Shown in pieces: positions 10,198 to 19,199 of a stretch of 58,352 nt of DNA. Source of the stretch: Sinomicrobium pectinilyticum (GTDB lineage: Bacteria > Bacteroidota > Bacteroidia > Flavobacteriales > Flavobacteriaceae). The notes beneath the pieces were generated by a model. The model made no database searches. It was not told where the DNA came from and saw nothing but the letters and a program-made list of their open reading frames with translations. Positions within the stretch are counted from its first letter, which is position 1. Every line of letters starts with the position of its first letter. The stretch lies in assembly GCF_003725735.1 (NCBI RefSeq), contig NZ_RJTM01000096.1, positions 1-58,352 on the forward strand, given 5' to 3'. The position numbers were made by a program, and so were the translations under genes.

Positions 10198-10761
10198 ATG
10201 CAGGAAACGTTAAAACGACATATAACAGAAATAATACCACTGACAGAAGACGAATTTGCATTTGTCGCTGCTCATTTTTCTGTTCAGAACTTCAAAAAAC
10301 GTGAATACCTGATCCGTCAGGGAAAAAATGTACCATATACTTATTTTGTAGTTTCCGGGCTTTTAAAACTGATATATAACGACGAATCAGGCAAAGAACA
10401 TATTTTATCTTTTGCCATGGAAGACTGGTGGGAAACGGATTTTCTCGCTTTTTATTCCGGGACCAAAGCCACCATGTCTCTGCAATGCCTGGAGGATACC
10501 TGTGTACTCTGTATTTCGCTGGAGGATTATGAGAAACTATGTTCGGGCCTTCCGAAGATGGAACATTTTTTTCTCAAAAAAGCGACCTCGGGACATATTG
10601 CATCACAGCAACGTATTTTCTCCCTTCTGAGTTCCAATGCACGGGATCGTTATAATCAACTGCTTAAACGCTATCCTTCCCTCTTTCAAAGAGTGCCGAA
10701 AACCCTGATCGCTTCCTACCTAGGTGTTTCGCGGGAAACCCTCAGCAGGCTTTCCTCCTGA
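10198..10761 (+). CDS. Crp/Fnr-family transcriptional regulator
   Basis: A 187-residue regulator. Residues about 20-115 form a cyclic-nucleotide-binding-type beta barrel (EYLIRQGKNVPYTYFVVSGL). The C-terminus carries a helix-turn-helix ending TLIASYLGVSRETLSRLSS. The barrel lacks an obvious complete cAMP phosphate-binding cassette (RxxxS), so the ligand is unknown, as is usual for Bacteroidota members. It starts 24 bases after the AsmA-like gene and ends about 20 bases before a CRP-like palindrome in front of the RidA gene, suggesting control of that gene or of itself. Confidence 0.9.
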   Translation: MQETLKRHITEIIPLTEDEFAFVAAHFSVQNFKKREYLIRQGKNVPYTYFVVSGLLKLIYNDESGKEHILSFAMEDWWETDFLAFYSGTKATMSLQCLEDTCVLCISLEDYEKLCSGLPKMEHFFLKKATSGHIASQQRIFSLLSSNARDRYNQLLKRYPSLFQRVPKTLIASYLGVSRETLSRLSS

Positions 10762-10784
10762 GCCGTTTCCTCCTGTTCTTAATT

Positions 10785-10798
10785 GTGACATTTGTCAC
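10785..10798. promoter_or_regulatory. CRP-like palindromic operator
   Basis: GTGACA-TT-TGTCAC is a perfect 6-bp inverted repeat. It also reads TGTGA-N6-TCACG, one base from the enterobacterial CRP consensus TGTGA-N6-TCACA. It sits between a Crp/Fnr gene and the RidA-family gene, 72 bases upstream of the latter's ATG. The most economical reading is a binding site for the adjacent regulator. Confidence 0.5.
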
Positions 10799-10869
10799 GC
10801 AATTAAACTTCATACCGTACTCATCTTTGTCATATAATTTGTAATTGTTAACCCAAAAAAAACAGACAA

Positions 10870-11262
10870 ATGGAAAAGAGAGCATTCAATCCCTGGAAAT
10901 GGCAGGACGAACGCGGTTATGTACAGGCCGTAGAAGTCAAACAGACCGAAGGGACACTTTATTGTGCAGGACAGGCGGCCGTAAACCCGGACGGCACTTC
11001 GAGCAACGCCGACATGAAAAGTCAGTTGATCCATGCACTGGAAAACCTGGAACAGGTAATTACAGAAGCCGGGTATGAATGTAAGAATATCGTACGGCTG
11101 AATGTCTACACAACCTCATCTGAAGAGCTTTTTGATACCGGTTTTGATATTTACCTGGACTGGGTAAAAAAACACGGTATTAAAACAGCACTTACCTTAA
11201 TGGAAGTAAAAGTCCTTTTCGAAACACTGAAGATCGAATTTGAGGCTACGGTAGTGAAGTGA
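10870..11262 (+). CDS. RidA/YjgF-family protein
   Basis: A 130-residue member of the RidA (YjgF/YER057c/UK114) family. These trimers usually hydrolyse reactive enamine/imine intermediates made by PLP enzymes. Family features seen are LYCAGQAAVNPDG near the N-terminus, DMKSQLIHALENLEQVITEAGY, the strand VRLNVYTTS, and a C-terminal EFEATVVK in place of the usual IEIEAIA. The canonical arginine of the RidA subgroup (in the R-x-A/C-V-x-V motif) is not evident; the equivalent strand reads TLMEVKVLF, so activity may differ from RidA proper. It probably responds to the Crp/Fnr protein encoded just upstream. Confidence 0.85.
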   Translation: MEKRAFNPWKWQDERGYVQAVEVKQTEGTLYCAGQAAVNPDGTSSNADMKSQLIHALENLEQVITEAGYECKNIVRLNVYTTSSEELFDTGFDIYLDWVKKHGIKTALTLMEVKVLFETLKIEFEATVVK

Positions 11263-11350
11263 ATCGGAATACCCCACCATTCCCGGACGTAAAATCTGTA
11301 TTCCGCATGCCCCGCCCACCATAACGAGATATTCCGGAAAAGCATGCTAT

Positions 11351-11390
11351 AAAAAAAGCAAATCATTTTAAAAAATGATTTGCTTTTTTT
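11351..11390. terminator. Bidirectional rho-independent terminator
   Basis: A 19-bp perfect stem (11351-11369 with 11372-11390) with A-runs on one side and T-runs on the other: AAGCAAATCATTTT / AAAATGATTTGCTT flanked by A and T tracts. It can stop transcription from the RidA gene (plus) and from anything arriving from the right (minus). Confidence 0.75.
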
Positions 11391-11726
11391 AAGTGAGCCT
11401 GGCAGAACGATTTTCGAACCGGTTTATGGTAGATCTGAAGAAATTAACATCCCATGCGAGAATAGGCTAAACCTTATTTACACAGCTTTTATACTATTAG
11501 GTAATTCAAGTAAATTGGCTTTACTGTAAGACTTTAACTGTCTTTGAGTGATATGTTCTACTGAGATTTTCTATTCAGAAAGCACACATAAAAGCTCCAA
11601 ATCTTTCAGAAATTGGTTCGGGATTTGTATCTTTGGGGCCACTGAAAACCCCTGTAATTACTGATATTACAAAGGTTTTTAGTTTTACGAAAAATAACCT
11701 GCTACTTCAACCGTGTCTACCACTTA
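11391..11726. other. Island left margin, no gene
   Basis: No coding sequence is supported. Immediately after the terminator, the minus strand carries a stretch resembling a tRNA 3' half (11391-11420, GGTTCGAA then CTGCCAGGCTCAC) without a full cloverleaf. At 11628-11635 a TATCTTTG promoter-like box points rightwards, but the PKS lies on the opposite strand, so no gene follows it. This looks like debris at an integration boundary. Confidence 0.3.
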
Positions 11727-14700
11727 CTACATCATTATCTCCTGTACCTTTTCACTCTTTCGTTTTTTATCCTGTGAGCCTGTTTTTAACCGGTATATCT
11801 TTGTGTTTATCAGTTGGGCCAATTGGGTAATGGTTCCTGCGCCCAGTATTTCCATTACCGGTAGGTCAATTCCTAATCTGGATTGGATGGCTACTACCAA
11901 TTCAACAGACATAATAGAATCAAATCCCAGGTCACTTAATTTAACATCCATTTGCAGCGCTTCTACAGGGGAACCGGTTATTTCAGCAATCAGCTGCTTA
12001 ATGCTATCCACTACAACATTATCCCATTGATCTCTTTCCAACGCCAAAAGACTGCTTATAAAAACAGGCAATGATCCATGCTGTTTGTTTTCCAGCAATC
12101 TTGAAAGTCTTTTCCAGGTCCCCGGGAGCGAACTGGTCATTTTATTCCAATCGATATCGATAATGCCAATATGATTTTGAAAGTGATCGATGGCTTCGCC
12201 CATTAACTGGAGACCAATGACAGGGGAAATGGGGTTATAACCGATACTGGCCACATGTGATTGTGCCAACTGATTCCTCGCCAGCATGCCTGTTTCACTA
12301 ATGGCGCCCCAACTGATACTGGTTGCAGGTAAACCATGTCGTATCCTGTCCAGCGCCAGGCCGTCTAAAAAGCAATTAGCTGCTGTGTATGCCAATTGCC
12401 CGGTATTACCTGTATAACCTGTGACAGAGGAATAACACACAAAGAATTTTAAACGGAGGTTTCGGGTTTGCTTATGCAGGTGCCATGCGCCTAATGCTTT
12501 GGGCAAAAACACTTTATCGAAAAGAGCCGGTGTAATTGATTCGATAAGGCAATCTTCCATGACAGCTGCGGCATGTATTATGCCGGCCAGTTCCAATCCT
12601 TTATCCGATGATTGTTGCACGGCTTTTTTTACCGAAGCAGGGTCGGTTACATCTAATTGAACAGGATAAACAGTGCAACCGTAAGTTTCGATTTTTTCCC
12701 GGATATATCCTTCCTCACTAGTTATGCGTCCGCTCCTGCTTCCCAATACCAGGTGTTTTACCCCCTGCTCTGCCAGCCATTGTGCAGTTCGCAAACCAAA
12801 ACCGCCGCACCCTCCTGTTATTAAAATACTTTCATTTTCATTGAAACTGAGCTGCTTCCTGGTTTCCGGTACTGTTTCCATATTGTGATTGGTAAAATCT
12901 ATCACCACCTTACCCGAATGGGTGCCTGAGGCCAGTTTTTTAAATGCTTCCTTGCATTTGGCCACATCAAAAACTTCATAAGGAAGCGGTGCCAATAATT
13001 TCCCGGTATAATCCCTGAGAAAATTCAGGAAAAACCGGCGGGCAGACTGCGGAGATACCGGAAGGACCTTGTCGAGATCAAGAGCAATGAATTGTACGCT
13101 CTTGTTGAAGGGAAGCAATGAAAGCTTACTGTTTGTGGTTATATCCTGCTTGCCTATTTCAATAAACCTGCCGAGGGTACGGATAAGACGGAGGCTTTTA
13201 TGCAAGGCAGGGCCTGACAGGGAATTTAATACCACATCCACGCCTTCCCCGTTTGTATCCTGTAATATTTCATCGTAAAAATTCAGCGATCTCGAATCAT
13301 ATACATGTACAACACCCATCGCTTTCAATAAGGCTCTTTTTTCATTTGTGCCGGCAGTAGCATATACTTCGGCGCCCCTGGCCAATGCTATATTGCACGC
13401 CGATAATCCCACCCCGCCGGCAGCTGCATGGATCAGTATGCGTTCGTCTTTTTGCAGGCGTCCCATTTCAATCAATGCCGTCCAGGCGGTATAGTATACG
13501 AAGAAAGAAGCAGCTTCCCGGAAAGAAACATTATCCGGCAATTTGAATACATACTGTCGGTTAATGTTAATATGTGTCCTTAAGCCGTTGCCAATAAAAT
13601 ATACCCTGTCTCCGACCTTGAGTTGCTCGACAGAAGGATGGACCTGCGTAACAATACCTGCACCTTCCAAACCAAAATCAGCACCGAAGAAGGTGTCTTC
13701 CAGGGCAGCTTCATTCAGCATGCCCATCGCTTTCATTACATCCTTAAAATTGATCGAAGATGATGCTACTTCAATTTGCACCTCATTGACATCAGGTGCA
13801 TTGATCCCTATATTTCTGAAAGCAAGGCTTTCCATTTTACCTTTTTGAAGTATATCTAACCGGTATGGCTGGCTATTTTCGTTCTTTATCGGTGTTTGGG
13901 CCCTTTGCGGAAAACCAATATCGTCTCTTATCAGAGCCCCCTGGTACCAGCCAGATGCAGTATAGATCAATTCTTCTTCTTCAAATATACTTTCTACCAG
14001 CATGCTCAGGTCACTTTCCGTCGGCGAATGTTGCAAATCGATTGTTTTTAATTGTATATGCGGCATTTCCGTTGTCACCGTCCGGGCAAATCCGGCTAAG
14101 GCCGTATGATGGGGATTTATCTTTTCAATGGTGGGACTGGTTTCATCGGCGAGGCCATGTTCTATCAACAGTAATAACCGTTCCAGCTGTTTTTTTAGCG
14201 GGCTTTGCAGTAAAGTGATCAACTGATGGCAATCTGCTAAGGCACCCGTTATATTGTTACTGTCTGCAGCTGCTATGTAGAGTAACTGGAAATCTTCATC
14301 CTTTATTTGCACCAGCTCATCAATGGGAATAAACTGAATGGGCCGCGTTGACAGTTGCGGAAGCTTGTCGAACGCTGAACGATCACCAGTTGCCAAAAAA
14401 GTCGTGTGAGCATAACCATGATTGGAAGCGAACTCGTACGCTGAAAAAGTATACTTGTATATCCAGCTTTGTTGTGGGTTCAGCGCTGCGCTGATCGTCG
14501 TTTTTTTGCAGAAGAGCCCTTGCAGGTCGACCAGTACATTGCCGCTGCCATCCAGCAATTGCAGGTTACCTGAAAAGCTGTTGGCATTTTGCCGGGTGAT
14601 TTCGCCTATGCAGTAGACAACAGGAGGAAGTGGCTTAAACACTTTCATAGTATCGATTTTAACGGGCAGGTAGGCTTGACCCGGGCGAGTGTTGGCCAAT

Positions 14701-17700
14701 AAGAGCAAGATCGACTGAAAAGCACCATCCAGGATCTCTGGATGTACAACAGATTGCCGGCTTGTCGGTTCGCCTGTCCTTTGTAAAATAGCAAATACGT
14801 GGCTGTTGTTGAAAAATGAATAGGATGAAATGGTCTGAAAATGTTCTTTATAATTTAAGCCGATCAATGCAAAATATTGGTAGGCATCTGCTTTGGTGAA
14901 GGTGCGGGGAGTCGCCAGCAGGGGTTGTATGTCTTTACCGGGTAAAGTAGTATATTTATCAGAAGTCCAGGCCATCCCTTTCACATGAGTTGTCCAGTTA
15001 TCATCAACTTTAGATGAAATCGAAAAATTGCCTTCAGGAAATAGGGAGGTAAACAATTCGGGGTACTCGCTTTCCTGAAAAGAGAGTGGCGTGTTAAATT
15101 CCACCTGCTCGGCAATAAGTGTTCTACCGGACGAACTGGCAGACAGTACAGATAGAATACTTTCTACATAACCTGCTCCAGGGAAAACGACAGTGTTTCC
15201 GATCTGGTGGTCTTTCAGGTAATGCAGGGCCGGCCGGTTAATTTGAGTTTTCCAGCAAAGAGCCGGGCCAGCTATTTTTTCCTGCAAAAAGGGATTCGGG
15301 TTATTTTCACCCGACCGGAAACTGGTAATTTCCGCCGCCTGTGCCCAGCAATATTCTTTGTCCCACGCATAAGCCGGCAACCTTATGATCTCACCTTTAA
15401 TGCCTGGGTTCAATAAAACCGGGACACCCGTACTCATCATTTCTTCTATGTTTGTACAAATGTTTTCAGATTCGTCGGTATGCCGCTTTAAAGTATGGAA
15501 AGTGTTCACTTTTGTGTTTGCCGCAGCGGCAATTTCCTTGATGGCACCGCCCAGAACAGGGTGGGGGCCAATTTCGATAAAGTTAGTATATCCCTGCTTT
15601 ATCAGGTTTTCAAGTGTCTGATTAAAAAAGACCTGCTGCCGTATATTTCTCCACCAATAACCCGCGTGGTGCATGGGGGTATCGACGGCTGTTCCGGTCA
15701 CGGTAGAATATAAGGGTGTGGCCGGCAGGTGAGGCTCCACGAAGTCAAAAGCTTCTAACAGTTCCTTTTCAAGGATATCGGTTTGGGACGAATGATAGGC
15801 GACCTCTACACGAACAAATTTGGAAAAAAAACCGTCGACAGTCAATTGCCTGTCGAGCCGGCCTAAACTTTCCTCTGTTCCGGCGATAGTAACCGATTGA
15901 GGGGAGTTGATGGTAGCAATTTCAAGACCGGGAAAGGATTGCAGGTATCCGGCTGCTTTTTCACTACTTAGCCCCACAGCCAGCAAGGTGCCTTTACCGG
16001 CGATTTTTTCCAGAATATCCCCCCTGTGATAAATAATGCGTACCCCTTCTTCCAATGTAATTGTTTTTGCGATCACTGCCGCGGCAATTTCTCCCACACT
16101 ATGACCTATGATCATATCTTTGGAGATTCCTTTTGCGGTTAGCATTTCACTTAAGCCTACCTGGATAAAGAAATTAGCCGCCTGGGCAAAGTTATTCCTG
16201 GTGATCTGTGAATCGGCTGCGCCTTTCTGCATTTCGGTTAACAGGGAATAACCGGCGATATCGGTAAAGATAGCATCGCATTTATTCAGCGTATTTCTGA
16301 ATACGATATCATTCCTGTAAAGCTCCTGCCCCATGCCATACCACTGCGGACCCATCCCGGTGAAAACCCAAACCAACCGCTGGTCTTTGTTTGCTGCTAT
16401 TCGGGGATATTCCCCGTTTTGTATCTTCATTTCCAAAGCAGCTATCAGCTCTTCACGGCTGGCGGCTTCTATAAGCCACACAAGATGGTGCAGCGTTTTC
16501 CTCCGGGTTAAGGTATAGGCCAGGTTATGCAGCGACAGATCCTTTTCTTTTTCCAGGAAACCCAGAAGGTTCACTGCATTCCCTTTCAGTGCTCCGGAGG
16601 AATTTCCGGAAATTGGGAATTGATATAGAGCGGGATGTTCAGGCACTTTAACGGGCGTTGTTGCATCCGGATGGTATCCGGATAGAATAGCATGACCATT
16701 TGTACCTCCATAACCGAAAGAATTAACCGCTGCGTATGCTGGTTTGTGGTCCAGATACCAGGTAGCGCCCTCAAGGGGAACGCTGATGTTCAATTGTGAG
16801 AATGGTATGGCTGGGGATAAAGAACCGAGGTGCATATGTGGTACAAGCTTTTGTTTTTTTAGTACTAATGCTGCTTTAATGACCCCGGCTACACCGGAAG
16901 CCGCTTCTGTATGGCCTATATTTGGTTTTATTGAACCAACAGGTAGTGGTTGCGATCTGCTTTTGCCGTATATGCTGCCCAGTGCATTCAGTTCTATAGG
17001 GTCTCCTGCTTTTGTACCGGTTCCGTGCGCTTCAACATAATCAATTTCTGACGGGTGTATACTGCTCGTTTTCAGCACACTGCGGATCACTTTCACCTGG
17101 GCATCGAGGTTGGGAAGCGAGATGCCTTCCGTTCTCCCGTCCTGGTTAATGGCAGTACCCTCGATCACAGCATAAAGATCATCGTTATCTGCTATTGCTT
17201 TGTCCAGTGATTTTAAAACAAGGATCCCCGCACCTTCCCCCCGGCCATATCCGTCGGCCTGCTCAGAAAACGCTTTGGACCGGCCATCTCTGGCCAGGTA
17301 TTTCCCTTTGCACATGAATACGCTCGCTGCCGGGCTGAGCATTACGTTTACGCCACCTGCAATGGCCAGTTCTGCTTCCCCGTTTTTAATGGCCTGACAG
17401 GCCAGGTGAATGGCTACCATGGATGAAGAGCATGCCGTATCAATCGTAACAGAAGGCCCCATCAGGTCAAAGGCATGAGAAAGCCTGTTAGAAAGTAAAG
17501 TAGCGGAACCGGCTACTGCTGTATGCGTATTCATATATTGCAGTGCGTCCCCAGCTACCCGTAGCATCAGGTTATCCAGCATGAAGGCACCGATAAATAC
17601 ACCGGTATTTGTTTTTCGGAGTGCATGAATGTCCAGCCCTGCATCATCAAATGCCTCGTATGCTATTTCCAGGAGCAGTTTTTGCTGGATGTCAAGCGTC

Positions 17701-17963
17701 AGGCTCTCCCTACGAGAAAGACCAAAAAAATTATAATCAAAGTCGTAAATATTTCCTTTGAGAAAAGCTCCCCGTTTTACATACATTTTTCCGGGAGCAT
17801 CTTCATTCGGATCATAGAATTTATCTAAACTCCATCGGTCTTCCGGAACACTGCTCAAACCATCATGACAGTTTTTTAACAGATGCCAGAAACTTTCTGA
17901 GTCGGTTATATTTCCTGCATACCTACAGCCAATACCTACAATAGCGATTTTCTTTTTTTTCAT
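11727..17963 (-). CDS. Highly reducing type I polyketide synthase, single module
   Basis: A 2078-residue complete module, KS-AT-DH-ER-KR-ACP. KS: catalytic Cys178 in DTACSSS, His313 in HGTGT and His351 in NIGHTEA. AT: Ser622 in GHSVGE and His724 in VAYHSS; this differs from both the HAFH (malonyl) and YASH (methylmalonyl) signatures, so the extender is uncertain. DH: His919 in HQIGNTVVFP and Asp1079 in DGAFQ. ER: nucleotide loop HAAAGGVGL about 1512-1520. KR: GGCGGFG at 1717 with Ser1845/1846, Tyr1859 and Asn1863. ACP: Ser2016 in DLGFDS. Every reductive active site is present, so each cycle could give a saturated methylene chain, and the enzyme probably works iteratively. There is no thioesterase; the neighbouring reductase probably releases the product. 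No phosphopantetheinyl transferase gene is nearby. Confidence 0.95.
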   Translation of the reverse strand: MKKKKIAIVGIGCRYAGNITDSESFWHLLKNCHDGLSSVPEDRWSLDKFYDPNEDAPGKMYVKRGAFLKGNIYDFDYNFFGLSRRESLTLDIQQKLLLEIAYEAFDDAGLDIHALRKTNTGVFIGAFMLDNLMLRVAGDALQYMNTHTAVAGSATLLSNRLSHAFDLMGPSVTIDTACSSSMVAIHLACQAIKNGEAELAIAGGVNVMLSPAASVFMCKGKYLARDGRSKAFSEQADGYGRGEGAGILVLKSLDKAIADNDDLYAVIEGTAINQDGRTEGISLPNLDAQVKVIRSVLKTSSIHPSEIDYVEAHGTGTKAGDPIELNALGSIYGKSRSQPLPVGSIKPNIGHTEAASGVAGVIKAALVLKKQKLVPHMHLGSLSPAIPFSQLNISVPLEGATWYLDHKPAYAAVNSFGYGGTNGHAILSGYHPDATTPVKVPEHPALYQFPISGNSSGALKGNAVNLLGFLEKEKDLSLHNLAYTLTRRKTLHHLVWLIEAASREELIAALEMKIQNGEYPRIAANKDQRLVWVFTGMGPQWYGMGQELYRNDIVFRNTLNKCDAIFTDIAGYSLLTEMQKGAADSQITRNNFAQAANFFIQVGLSEMLTAKGISKDMIIGHSVGEIAAAVIAKTITLEEGVRIIYHRGDILEKIAGKGTLLAVGLSSEKAAGYLQSFPGLEIATINSPQSVTIAGTEESLGRLDRQLTVDGFFSKFVRVEVAYHSSQTDILEKELLEAFDFVEPHLPATPLYSTVTGTAVDTPMHHAGYWWRNIRQQVFFNQTLENLIKQGYTNFIEIGPHPVLGGAIKEIAAAANTKVNTFHTLKRHTDESENICTNIEEMMSTGVPVLLNPGIKGEIIRLPAYAWDKEYCWAQAAEITSFRSGENNPNPFLQEKIAGPALCWKTQINRPALHYLKDHQIGNTVVFPGAGYVESILSVLSASSSGRTLIAEQVEFNTPLSFQESEYPELFTSLFPEGNFSISSKVDDNWTTHVKGMAWTSDKYTTLPGKDIQPLLATPRTFTKADAYQYFALIGLNYKEHFQTISSYSFFNNSHVFAILQRTGEPTSRQSVVHPEILDGAFQSILLLLANTRPGQAYLPVKIDTMKVFKPLPPVVYCIGEITRQNANSFSGNLQLLDGSGNVLVDLQGLFCKKTTISAALNPQQSWIYKYTFSAYEFASNHGYAHTTFLATGDRSAFDKLPQLSTRPIQFIPIDELVQIKDEDFQLLYIAAADSNNITGALADCHQLITLLQSPLKKQLERLLLLIEHGLADETSPTIEKINPHHTALAGFARTVTTEMPHIQLKTIDLQHSPTESDLSMLVESIFEEEELIYTASGWYQGALIRDDIGFPQRAQTPIKNENSQPYRLDILQKGKMESLAFRNIGINAPDVNEVQIEVASSSINFKDVMKAMGMLNEAALEDTFFGADFGLEGAGIVTQVHPSVEQLKVGDRVYFIGNGLRTHININRQYVFKLPDNVSFREAASFFVYYTAWTALIEMGRLQKDERILIHAAAGGVGLSACNIALARGAEVYATAGTNEKRALLKAMGVVHVYDSRSLNFYDEILQDTNGEGVDVVLNSLSGPALHKSLRLIRTLGRFIEIGKQDITTNSKLSLLPFNKSVQFIALDLDKVLPVSPQSARRFFLNFLRDYTGKLLAPLPYEVFDVAKCKEAFKKLASGTHSGKVVIDFTNHNMETVPETRKQLSFNENESILITGGCGGFGLRTAQWLAEQGVKHLVLGSRSGRITSEEGYIREKIETYGCTVYPVQLDVTDPASVKKAVQQSSDKGLELAGIIHAAAVMEDCLIESITPALFDKVFLPKALGAWHLHKQTRNLRLKFFVCYSSVTGYTGNTGQLAYTAANCFLDGLALDRIRHGLPATSISWGAISETGMLARNQLAQSHVASIGYNPISPVIGLQLMGEAIDHFQNHIGIIDIDWNKMTSSLPGTWKRLSRLLENKQHGSLPVFISSLLALERDQWDNVVVDSIKQLIAEITGSPVEALQMDVKLSDLGFDSIMSVELVVAIQSRLGIDLPVMEILGAGTITQLAQLINTKIYRLKTGSQDKKRKSEKVQEIMM

Positions 17964-18023
17964 GGTCAGTTATTTAGGGGTTAATAACAAGTAAAAAGGT
18001 TTACATATGAGAAATATCTTTTT

Positions 18024-19190
18024 TTAAAGTGATCCGAATTTATTTTCGTAGGCAAATTCGTATAAGTTCTTAAACTCCTTTTCTATATCTGCCTCAACAA
18101 TATCAAGCATAATTTCTCTAAGCCTGGTAGTATCAAATTGATGAATAGGGGTAGATATGTAATGAGAGAGCACAGGGCCTACCGTTTCATAATACTGCTT
18201 TTCCACTACCGACATGCTTTCGGGTGGAGGCGCATATTCCGTCAGGTCACATTTTATTCCCGCAAAGCTGCACATGCATTGAAATAAGTAAATAACGGGT
18301 ACCTGCCGGGAGCTGACCGCATTCAACTGATCTATAGTATCATTTTCAAACGTCTTGACAATGGATTTGGCTACGTAATCAACAGGCACAATATTCATAC
18401 TGCCGGCAGGGTTCGATTCAATCCTGACTTTTTCGCCTGTCCGAAGGATGTTTGATAAACTGCATGCCAGTAAAAATTTTCCAAACAAGTAAAATACGTT
18501 AAAAGTAGGGGTGTAATATAAGGGTTCATCCAGCATGCGGCCACATATGGCGGATGGCCTGATGATCTGCCAGGTTTTGTTATGTTGCCTACAGTATTGA
18601 ATGAGCTCGTATTCCATTTTTATTTTGAATTTTTCATACGGGTTGCGGTTTTCAATCGCTTCGCATAAAACAGGATCGCCATTCGCATCGAATTGTATGT
18701 ACTGATCAGTGATCACGCCCTTGTAATGACCTATTGAAAAAGCGCTACTGATAAAAATAAATTTGTGTAATTTCGGCATGCTCCATGTCAACAAATGTTT
18801 TGTGGCCAAATAGTTATGGGTGAAAGTTTTTTCATGCGCAGTGGTAGTATTAGACAAGTCGGTTTCTGCAGCGGTATGAATAACATACAGCTTGTCAAAA
18901 TTCTTCAGTGAGGTGAGGTGGGTAGCATTCAATTCTTCAATACCTGCTTCAATCAGTATTATATATTTCAATAAATCATTTGAGGCATACTCAGTTAAAT
19001 AAGCAGGCCTGTACCGATGAGTAATGACGGCCTTTAGCCGTTCCAATCCGGTTTGGGATGATTTAGCCCTTATGACAACGATCAATATACCCTTTTTCTG
19101 CCCTGATGCATATGAGTGCAATAATTCATACAATATATGCCTGCCAAGTATTCCGGTAACACCGGTAAGCAATACATTTAAGTTAGCCAT
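18024..19190 (-). CDS. Stand-alone thioester reductase (SDR, male-sterility type)
   Basis: A 388-residue NAD(P)-dependent extended short-chain dehydrogenase of the kind that forms the release domain of NRPS/PKS and carboxylic acid reductases. The Rossmann motif is LTGVTGILGRHIL at the N-terminus, and the catalytic YxxxK is Y-E-K-F-K near residue 185. It lies 60 bases upstream of the PKS on the same strand, so the two probably form an operon in which this enzyme reduces the ACP-bound chain to an aldehyde or alcohol. That role is inference from context. A TTG three codons upstream is possible; I chose the ATG at 19190. A fatty acyl-CoA reductase is the alternative reading. Confidence 0.85.
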   Translation of the reverse strand: MANLNVLLTGVTGILGRHILYELLHSYASGQKKGILIVVIRAKSSQTGLERLKAVITHRYRPAYLTEYASNDLLKYIILIEAGIEELNATHLTSLKNFDKLYVIHTAAETDLSNTTTAHEKTFTHNYLATKHLLTWSMPKLHKFIFISSAFSIGHYKGVITDQYIQFDANGDPVLCEAIENRNPYEKFKIKMEYELIQYCRQHNKTWQIIRPSAICGRMLDEPLYYTPTFNVFYLFGKFLLACSLSNILRTGEKVRIESNPAGSMNIVPVDYVAKSIVKTFENDTIDQLNAVSSRQVPVIYLFQCMCSFAGIKCDLTEYAPPPESMSVVEKQYYETVGPVLSHYISTPIHQFDTTRLREIMLDIVEADIEKEFKNLYEFAYENKFGSL

Positions 19191-19199
19191 AAAAAACAA

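Noticed and set aside
11628-11660. TATCTTTG box followed by GGGGCCACTGAAAACCCC as an intact IS end
   Set aside because: It resembles ends of some Bacteroidota insertion sequences, but no matching inverted copy or transposase was found nearby, so it cannot be claimed.
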